Source of the DNA: Candidatus Marimicrobium litorale
Lineage (GTDB): Bacteria > Pseudomonadota > Gammaproteobacteria > Pseudomonadales > Halieaceae
DNA length: 64,000 nucleotides
Assembly (NCBI RefSeq): GCF_026262645.1
Contig: NZ_SHNO01000002.1
Location: 124,001-188,000, forward strand
Reading direction: 5' to 3'
The position numbers and the translations under genes were made by a program. The number at the start of each line of letters is the position of its first letter. Positions within the stretch are counted from its first letter, which is position 1. Positions 57,654 to 64,000 of this stretch are shown here, piece by piece. Under the pieces are notes generated by a model. The model made no database searches and was not told the DNA's origin. It worked only from the letters and a program-made list of their open reading frames with translations.

Positions 57654-60600
57654 GTCGATTCCCAGAGACAGCTCTCACGGTCGGTGGAGATAATCCGTTT
57701 CTGCCTAGTCTATTAGAGGCGATCAACCATGCTGATGATATAGCGATCGCAATAGCCTTCATTCGCATGACGGGTGTGCGCCTCATACAGACTGCGCTGG
57801 AAGATGCTCTCGAGCGAGGTGCTAGGGTCAGAATGTTGACCGGAGACTATTTAGGTGTCACAGATCCGCAGGCGTTGAGATATTTAATGCTACTCCAAGA
57901 ACAGGGCGCTGATGTAAAGGTATTTGAGAGTCAGGGTAAGACTAGTTTTCATATGAAGGCATACCTATTTTCCCGCAGTGGAACGGGCAAAGGCATAGAA
58001 GGCTGTGCGTTTATTGGGTCCAGTAACCTCAGTCACTCTGCCTTGGTTAGTGGGCTTGAGTGGAACCTGAAGGTCGATCAAGCGGAGGATTATGATCGAT
58101 TTGCTCGAATTCTGAGCGAATACGAAACGCTATACGCCAATCCATCGTGCAAGACGCTGTCGCATGAGTGGATTGATGAATACGCACAGCGAATTCCAGA
58201 TGCTTCAACAGCGCAGCCAGCTAGCGAGCCAGGCCAAGATGAGCAGATGCCTCCACCTGAACCCAATGCAATCCAACTAAAGGCTCTTGAAGCACTATCA
58301 GACTCACGGCAGCAGGGGTATCGACGGGGGCTAGTCGTCTTAGCAACAGGGCTCGGAAAAACCTGGTTGTCTGCCTTTGATAGCCAGCAAATAAACGCCA
58401 AGCGAGTGCTTTTCGTCGCTCATAGAGAGGAGATTCTCAAGCAGGCAGAGGAGACTTTCGTCAGGATTCGGCCCGATGTAAAAGTCGGACGCTACAATGG
58501 TAAAGAGAAAGAACTAAACGTAGATATGCTGTTCGCCTCTGTTCAAACATTGGGACGGGCCAGCCACCTTAACCTCTTTGATCGAGGACACTTCGATTAC
58601 ATAGTCGTTGATGAATTTCATCATGCCGCAGCTAGTACCTACCGCAAGTTGCTAGTTCATTTTGAGCCTAGGTTTCTCTTAGGGCTTACAGCCACACCTG
58701 AGCGAACTGATCAGTCAGATATTCTGGCCCTGTGCGATGACAACCTTATTTACACAAAAGACCTATTCTATGGCATCGAAACCAAGCTTTTGTGTCCGTT
58801 TACCTACTTCGGTATTGCTGATGAAGTGAACTACCAAGAGATTACATGGCGCAACGGCAAGTTCGACCCCCAGCAGTTGGAAAACCAACTGGCAACTAAT
58901 GCCCGAGCAAGGCATAACTTCAGACACTGGCAAGAGAAGCACCAGAGTCGAACGCTCGCGTTTTGCATATCCAAAAAGCATGCAGATTTTATGGCGGACT
59001 ACTTCAATCGCCAAGGCATCGATTCGGCTGCAGTTCACTCAGACTCAGACATGCGTCGCAACGAGGCATTGTCTTTGCTGGAACAGGGAAGATTGCAGGT
59101 CATATTCTCGGTAGACCTATTTAATGAGGGCGTTGATCTCCCAGCGATAGATACCGTACTGATGCTAAGGCCGACCGAATCAAAGATTATTTTCCTACAG
59201 CAGCTGGGTCGTGGACTTAGAAACAGCGCTGGAACTGGCAAAGAAAGATTGGTGGTTCTGGATTTCATCGGCAACCATGTCAGCTTTTTCAGAAAACCCG
59301 AAGCGCTGTTCAACGTGGGTGTCACGACTAAGGATCGCAAAGCCTTCATCGAGGATATAAGGGTAGAAAACCTGAATTTGCCTGCGGGTTGTTTTGTAAA
59401 CTACGATCTGGAGTCGATAGACTTCATGGAGCAGTTGGTCTCAACCAAAGGGGACCTTCAGGTTGAAATCTATCGAAATCTGAAGGAATCATTGGGTAGA
59501 AGGCCCTCATTAGCTGAGTTCTATCGTGTAGGGGGTAGTGCAGGTACGATCCGCAGGGATTTTGGGCAATGGTTTGCGTTCCTGAAAGATGAGAAAGACC
59601 TTGCAGAAAGCGAAATAGAATGCCTCTCAACGTATGAGGATTTCTTGAGGGAGCTAGAAACAACCACGTTGGTGAAGTCCTTTAAGCTTGTGCTACTTGA
59701 AGCGCTTATTGAGTTAGATGGTTTTTCCAACCCGCCTGCGATAGCAGCTTTAGCGGTAAAGAGCTTTGATATTCTTCAGCGGCGCCGAATGTTACTGTCT
59801 GATTTGCCCGAGAAATATCGACAGATTTCAGAGATATCTCAAGATCACGATAAAGGATGGCTTAAGTACTGGTCTAGTAACCCTATCAATGCCTGGATAG
59901 GAGGGAATGCTTCTAGTGCAACAGCATACTTCCAGATAGAAAATGACGTTTTTCGCTTTCGGCACCCCATAGCGCAAAGTCACATGGTTACATTTGTTGA
60001 GATGGTGCAAGAGCTAGTTGATTTCCGCTTTAGGCAGTACGAATCTCGTATCGAGCAGCAAACACCTGGTGCGCCAGTGCTAGATCTAGGCACGGCATCG
60101 GTAGAAGTTCCGTTCTTCACAGACTTAAAAGTTGCTTGTGGGCATTTTAGGAAAAGCCCACACGACAGCACTAATATTGATTATCGACCCTTGCCCTCAG
60201 CGTATGGCGCATTAGACCCTGCGACGCATTTCATTGCTCAGGCCTCTGGGAACTCAATGAATGGCGGTGATCACCCAATTAGGAATGGTGATTATCTTCT
60301 TTTCGAGCTTTTGCCACCCGGCGGCGATCCTAGCCAACTAATGTCACATGAGATACGTGAACCGAGTGCGAAAGATTCAGGGCTTGCTGAGTTTGGAACG
60401 GTCATCGCCGAGAATCGAAAAGGTTACGGTAATGAATTCTTAGTTCGCAATGTAGAAACGACAATTAGCGGCGACATCGTCCTTGCTGCCCAAAACCCTA
60501 GCTATCCAGAAATGCCGCTGACACCAGAGATCGCGCTGGTGGCGCGACTAAAGGGTGTTATCGATAAACTAGAGCTACAGCTACATCAATCGTTTATGCG

Positions 60601-61018
60601 CGCAGATATTCCGCCGCTTTTTGGATTGGAGTTCAACAAGGCCATCTGGGAAACAGGACATGTCTGCCCAAGAAATACTAACTATCAAATCCTGCTAGTC
60701 ACGTTGAATAAGCAGGGGAAAAATAAGAGTGAGCAGTATCATGACTACTTTATGGACGGGAACACGTTTCATTGGCAAAGTCAAAATAGCACAGGCCCGA
60801 CGGGTAAGAGGGGAAAGGGTATAGTTGGACATCGAGCTCAAGGTAGCCATGTGCATCTATTTGTTAGGAAAAATAAACTTCAAGACGGTAAGGCGGCACC
60901 GTTTACTTACTGTGGTCAAGTTGACTACCAAGGTCATGCCTCTGAGAAGCCTATGAATGTGACGTGGGTGCTTCAAACGCCTCTTTCTGAATCGTTATAT
61001 AGTTACTTTACTGGTTAG
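57650..61018 (+). CDS. SauUSI-like type IV restriction enzyme: PLD nuclease, SF2 helicase, S24-like and DUF3427 domains
   Basis: About 1122 residues. I chose GTG at 57650, which overlaps the previous stop (GTGA) and has GGAG 7 nt upstream. The N-terminal phospholipase-D nuclease has the single motif FHMKAYLF (~100) with GSSNLSH. The SF2 helicase has ATGLGKT (~230), VVDEFHHA (~322), GLTATPER and QLGRGLRN (~520). A LexA/S24-like segment (~850-975) shows GNSMNGG and NGDYLLFE; the usual catalytic Lys is not evident. DUF3427 closes the protein. SauUSI (PLD, helicase, DUF3427) cuts modified-cytosine DNA; this one is longer because of the S24-like part. Confidence 0.85.
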   Translation: MSRFPETALTVGGDNPFLPSLLEAINHADDIAIAIAFIRMTGVRLIQTALEDALERGARVRMLTGDYLGVTDPQALRYLMLLQEQGADVKVFESQGKTSFHMKAYLFSRSGTGKGIEGCAFIGSSNLSHSALVSGLEWNLKVDQAEDYDRFARILSEYETLYANPSCKTLSHEWIDEYAQRIPDASTAQPASEPGQDEQMPPPEPNAIQLKALEALSDSRQQGYRRGLVVLATGLGKTWLSAFDSQQINAKRVLFVAHREEILKQAEETFVRIRPDVKVGRYNGKEKELNVDMLFASVQTLGRASHLNLFDRGHFDYIVVDEFHHAAASTYRKLLVHFEPRFLLGLTATPERTDQSDILALCDDNLIYTKDLFYGIETKLLCPFTYFGIADEVNYQEITWRNGKFDPQQLENQLATNARARHNFRHWQEKHQSRTLAFCISKKHADFMADYFNRQGIDSAAVHSDSDMRRNEALSLLEQGRLQVIFSVDLFNEGVDLPAIDTVLMLRPTESKIIFLQQLGRGLRNSAGTGKERLVVLDFIGNHVSFFRKPEALFNVGVTTKDRKAFIEDIRVENLNLPAGCFVNYDLESIDFMEQLVSTKGDLQVEIYRNLKESLGRRPSLAEFYRVGGSAGTIRRDFGQWFAFLKDEKDLAESEIECLSTYEDFLRELETTTLVKSFKLVLLEALIELDGFSNPPAIAALAVKSFDILQRRRMLLSDLPEKYRQISEISQDHDKGWLKYWSSNPINAWIGGNASSATAYFQIENDVFRFRHPIAQSHMVTFVEMVQELVDFRFRQYESRIEQQTPGAPVLDLGTASVEVPFFTDLKVACGHFRKSPHDSTNIDYRPLPSAYGALDPATHFIAQASGNSMNGGDHPIRNGDYLLFELLPPGGDPSQLMSHEIREPSAKDSGLAEFGTVIAENRKGYGNEFLVRNVETTISGDIVLAAQNPSYPEMPLTPEIALVARLKGVIDKLELQLHQSFMRADIPPLFGLEFNKAIWETGHVCPRNTNYQILLVTLNKQGKNKSEQYHDYFMDGNTFHWQSQNSTGPTGKRGKGIVGHRAQGSHVHLFVRKNKLQDGKAAPFTYCGQVDYQGHASEKPMNVTWVLQTPLSESLYSYFTG

Positions 61019-61303
61019 TAGTTATCTGAGCGGGGCAGGCTCGTTCATGATCACGTTGCAGCAGGTGATGCCAACTTGCAGAATTCTGGGGTATATATGG
61101 GGGTGTACATGACAAGCAGTGGTCGAATACTCCATTTTATTATGCACTTAGAGTGTGTTTTCAGTTGATCACATTTCATTTTAGAAGTCGGCGATTCACG
61201 CGGTGTCATGAATAAAGTGCGTTCTACTATTTAGTTTAAGACCAATCATATGCCTCGGATGATTCGCCGCACTGTTATCTAGATACAAGGAGTTACAAAC
61301 GTA
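61019..61303. other. intergenic with G-rich 20-bp element
   Basis: GGGGTATATATGGGGGTGTA (61088-61107) matches, at 17 of 20 positions, the reverse complement of 44616-44635. Similar GGGGGTA-type strings flank tyrosine-integrase islands in other genomes. No gene is supported in this 285-bp gap. Confidence 0.5.
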
Positions 61304-62245
61304 GTGAGGACGCCGAAGTACAAGTTTCGGAGCAACTTAACTGAGAAGCAGATGGAAGCTGACATTGCCAGTTTTTTTGGTTGGATTTCGGAAGATGCTC
61401 CTTTTCGCCTCTTAGACATTGATGAGCAGTTGACGGGGGCCGATAAAAAATATTTTGATTCGGGATTCGCGTTTTTCATGCAGTTCAAAGTTTCCCATGG
61501 TTTGAAATCTGTAAGTCGTATTCCGGTCTCGGGAAGGGCGAATCAAAGTAAGTTAGAAAGCGTGAGGGAGTTCCGATATGAGGCGGATTTAGAGGATGAC
61601 CCGTCTCTGTATTTTAAGCTCCGGTCTAAGGCCAAGCATGCTTCCGACTTTCAGCATAATGTGTTGATGGCGCATGCAAATACAGGTCACTCTCAGGCTT
61701 TTTACGTGGCGCCTCTCGATATTGATCGAAAGAACTACCACAACAGGCTCTTCGATTCTGTGAATCGATATCGAGCCAGTCCCTTCACGTATGACCATAG
61801 AAAAGTGTACCAAGATAAATGGGTTTCCTATATCGGTCATGTTCCGTTTTTGAAGAATCATGTATCAATAATACCCCACGAAAGAGTAGATACTGATAAT
61901 CACTATTACTCGTATTCGACTGGAGGGGATGATATTGCTTGGCACTCTGGGGAGGAGGTGTCTCAAATTAACACGAGATTGAGTGACCTGCTGGTTTCTG
62001 AGATTCGCCATTCAATTTTCGAAGGACAGATCATACCTTTAAGAAAACTGGAAGGTCTATTGCGAGAGAAGTTTGCAGAGTATGGAGATATACCTGTTGA
62101 GGATTTTCGAAATGATAATGAGAGTCCGATAAACCGCATACAAAAAATGTCCGCCTTCATTCTCCATCAGTATCGAATTCGATTAGTGCTACTACTAGCC
62201 AATGGAGATTATGTCGATTCGATACGACAGGAGAATATAGGCTAA
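61304..62245 (+). CDS. putative PD-(D/E)XK-fold protein of unknown function
   Basis: A 313-residue protein beginning at GTG with AAGGAG 11 nt upstream. The N-terminal part LTGADKKYFDSGFAFFMQFKV gives Asp47 and Gln60-x-Lys62 after an early helix with Glu18, a pattern seen in PD-(D/E)XK nucleases that use QxK. The remainder is uncharacterised, with a hydrophobic helix near the C-terminus (RIRLVLLLANGDYV). The trypsin-like gene follows within ~100 bp, same strand. The nuclease fold is inference from motif spacing. Confidence 0.55.
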   Translation: MRTPKYKFRSNLTEKQMEADIASFFGWISEDAPFRLLDIDEQLTGADKKYFDSGFAFFMQFKVSHGLKSVSRIPVSGRANQSKLESVREFRYEADLEDDPSLYFKLRSKAKHASDFQHNVLMAHANTGHSQAFYVAPLDIDRKNYHNRLFDSVNRYRASPFTYDHRKVYQDKWVSYIGHVPFLKNHVSIIPHERVDTDNHYYSYSTGGDDIAWHSGEEVSQINTRLSDLLVSEIRHSIFEGQIIPLRKLEGLLREKFAEYGDIPVEDFRNDNESPINRIQKMSAFILHQYRIRLVLLLANGDYVDSIRQENIG

Positions 62246-62347
62246 CAGTTAATCAATTGCTGTTACTGATAGAAGGAATGGCCAAAACGAACTAATACTA
62301 AGGTGGCCCAGAAGGGGCCGGGTTATAGACACTGTGAGGGGAAATTA

Positions 62348-63028
62348 TTGATTACCGCCAACGTCTTCAACAGAGTTTTTTTTATCAAGGTCGAGCAGTA
62401 TGGTACTGGAACCGTTATCGATGTAGACGGGAAGCAATATCTTGTGACAGCCCGGCACCTATTAGGAGAAAGCTACGAGAATCCAGAGCTGGATTATTTC
62501 CACGCTAATGAGTGGAAAGCACTGCCCATAAAGGTTGTCGGCATCTCTCGCACCAGTGCAGATGTGGCAGTATTCGCTACTAATATCACCCTTTGCCCAG
62601 CCAATCTTCCACTCTCTGTAGGCTCTAAAGGCATGGTTATAAGCCAAGATCTCTTTTTTTTGGGGTTTCCCTATACATTGCGTACCGATGGTGGCGATGC
62701 ACTCCAGGGCAGGCCGTGCCCCTTTATCAGGAAGGGCATATTGTCTTCGGCATTCGACGACGGCACGGGTGATGCGAAAATCTACATAGATGCGACGAAC
62801 AATATAGGCTTTTCGGGAGGCCCGATTGTTTTCCAAACTGCAGGAAATCCTGGGTTTTCTGTCGCAGGGATAGTATCCGGATATCGAACAGAGGCCGAAG
62901 ACGTAATTTGTGAGGAGGGCGAACGAACAGGATGGACGGTAGTCGCTAACACCGGTCTAACAATTGGGTATGATATCGATGAGGCGGTTAAGCTTATTCA
63001 ACGGAATCCAATAGGACACCCTGTTTAA
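62348..63028 (+). CDS. trypsin-like serine peptidase (S1 fold)
   Basis: About 226 residues. The catalytic triad is visible: His37 (VTARHLL), Asp72 (SADVAVF) and Ser156 (GFSGGPIVF). I chose TTG at 62348, which has GAGGG 6 nt upstream; the frame is open from a GTG at 62303 with a badly spaced site. No signal peptide, so it is cytoplasmic, as are protease components of defence systems. It follows the putative nuclease gene and may act with it. Confidence 0.8.
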   Translation: MITANVFNRVFFIKVEQYGTGTVIDVDGKQYLVTARHLLGESYENPELDYFHANEWKALPIKVVGISRTSADVAVFATNITLCPANLPLSVGSKGMVISQDLFFLGFPYTLRTDGGDALQGRPCPFIRKGILSSAFDDGTGDAKIYIDATNNIGFSGGPIVFQTAGNPGFSVAGIVSGYRTEAEDVICEEGERTGWTVVANTGLTIGYDIDEAVKLIQRNPIGHPV

Positions 63029-63470
63029 TACCTGTGACGATCGCTCTTAGCTGTATCACGTTATTAACGGGGTATCGGTGCCATCCGCGTTGGCGGTAGA
63101 AATCTCAAAGACTTTGGGTGGGTGTTCGGCGTAGAGGGTGACGGAAGGGTGGTCCATAGGCTGTAGTACTCTTCTGGTGTTTGTTGATAGGTCATTGGTG
63201 GTATAACTGGGGGGACACTCAGATAGGTAATGTTAATTAGTGAGCCATATCAATGAGATGTACGCCTCAATCAATCGGCTGTATAGCAATTGAAGGATGA
63301 GCGTCCCCTCGCACTTTGAACAGGCTCTGCTGTGTTGGTTAACATCAGCACAATAGATAGGGACATACCCTTGTCCAGTTAATGATAGATAGCTATAACA
63401 CCGTGTGAGGCACCGACGCTCGTACGTTGGTAGCCATATAACAGGCGCTATTCTGTCTGTGTGACATATG
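63029..63470. other. intergenic before second NPYG gene
   Basis: 442 bp without a supported gene. The segment 63283-63369 resembles 47325-47400 upstream of the HEPN gene (shared caattgaa/cagttgaa, ctctgct-t-ttgg, atagggacatacc). In the first copy that element is followed by the HEPN gene and then the NPYG leader; here only ~100 bp separate it from the NPYG leader. Confidence 0.5.
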
Positions 63471-63993
63471 CCTGAAAACTTTACCTGTGCGGGCATACAC
63501 TCTAAACATTTAGCGATAAATCACTAGGATACACACCCTGCGACGTTGAACGGTTTGAGGTAGCGCCTGTATTCAAGTGCTACCTGAGAACGAGCGAGGC
63601 GGTGTTGGCACTAGCCAATATTTTCGAAAGAGAGAGTTCAGGAGATTATGATGAAGGCAATTATACTGATAGCAACATTCATCGCTACATGTGGCGCCAA
63701 TGCCCTGGCTGAAGAATACATCGGCAACAAGAGCAGCAACCGGTATAACGTTAACTCGACCGCTAACCCCTACGGGGCGGGCAGCCGCTATAACGCCAAT
63801 AGCGTGAACAACCCCAATGGACAGTACGGCAGTCGCTACAGCTCGAAGTCGGCCAATAACCCGTACGCCACCGATGCGCCAAAGCTCTACGACAGCGACG
63901 GCAACTACCGAGGCCGTTTGAGTACCAACCCGTACGATCCGGATTCGACGTCCAACCCCTACGGGCGATACGGGAGCAAATACTCCAGTGACT
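63471..63993 (+). repeat. 523-bp direct repeat, copy 2
   Basis: Partner of 48080-48602 in the same orientation, same length, with scattered substitutions concentrated around the ribosome site region. Similarity stops at the tail of the window, just after ccagtgact. Confidence 0.9.
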
Positions 63994-63995
63994 AA
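63651..63995 (+). CDS. secreted NPYG-repeat protein, copy 2 (shortened)
   Basis: 114 residues. The start chosen is the second ATG (63651; GGAG 6 nt upstream), the one homologous to copy 1. Signal peptide MKAIILIATFIATCGANALA, then the same NPYG/YSS-rich body as copy 1. It ends YSSD followed by TAA, where copy 1 has YSSDSINNPYG and continues 29 more residues. Compared with copy 1 a base is missing after gact, so this may be a frameshifted, truncated gene. Confidence 0.7.
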   Translation: MKAIILIATFIATCGANALAEEYIGNKSSNRYNVNSTANPYGAGSRYNANSVNNPNGQYGSRYSSKSANNPYATDAPKLYDSDGNYRGRLSTNPYDPDSTSNPYGRYGSKYSSD

Positions 63996-64000
63996 TCGGC

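Noticed and set aside
57650-61018. Mokosh type II as the identity of the PLD-helicase protein
   Set aside because: Mokosh uses an SF1-like RNA helicase with PLD; here the order PLD, SF2 helicase, DUF3427 fits SauUSI better.

Overview
The window looks like a chromosome segment of a marine gammaproteobacterium; a member of the Halieaceae/Cellvibrionales is my guess, not demonstrated. The main clues are a Gram-negative dedicated sortase system, a TPP-regulated TonB-dependent receptor, a sodium/galactose symporter with gal genes, and an EPS locus with a sigma-54 promoter. I found no tRNA, rRNA or CRISPR array.

Layout. 1-7.1 kb: a HerA-type ATPase cut by the window edge, then a dedicated sortase system (kinase and regulator leftward, VIT/vWA target and class GN sortase rightward). 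7.4-11.3 kb: an MHYT hybrid kinase overlapping a REC-GGDEF diguanylate cyclase. 11.5-24.4 kb, all leftward: a TPP-riboswitch-controlled outer-membrane receptor, a galactose block (galT-galK-symporter-lipoprotein mutarotase; galT seems to start at AUC), a crotonase, and acnA-fumC. 24.8-27.1 kb: a GST and a sulfotransferase. 27.2-37.1 kb: a polysaccharide locus with an EpsL-like barrel, a Wza-like lipoprotein, a sigma-54 promoter, a processive GT2 synthase, a chitinase-like protein lacking its catalytic Glu, and an intact GH18 enzyme. 37.3-43.0 kb: a molybdenum hydroxylase operon (2Fe-2S subunit, molybdopterin subunit, mocA, xdhC) between two decayed, same-orientation IS6-type transposases, plus an IS3 fragment.

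43.0-64 kb is accessory DNA rich in repeats and defence genes. In order it holds a lipoprotein, a DarT1/NADAR toxin-antitoxin pair coupled to a membrane protein, a HEPN protein, a small secreted NPYG-repeat protein, a complete Zorya type I system (zorABCD), a Nudix-methyltransferase fusion coupled to a SauUSI-like PLD-helicase-DUF3427 enzyme that also carries a LexA/S24-like domain, a putative PD-(D/E)XK protein next to a trypsin-like protease, and a second copy of the NPYG gene. Nested repeats bracket these cassettes: 18-bp direct repeats around DarT1, a 523-bp direct repeat around the Zorya/SauUSI/protease block, a G-rich 20-bp inverted pair around about 16 kb, and AT-rich elements with an edge resembling a tmRNA 3' end.

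How it works together: ZorAB is a membrane motor complex acting with ZorC and the helicase-nuclease ZorD. The SauUSI-like enzyme probably restricts modified DNA. DarT1, HEPN and the protease pair would be further, mostly abortive, layers. The least described pieces are the Nudix-MTase/S24-containing SauUSI module, the three-gene DarT1 cassette, the nuclease-protease pair, and the EPS synthase with its pseudo-chitinase.
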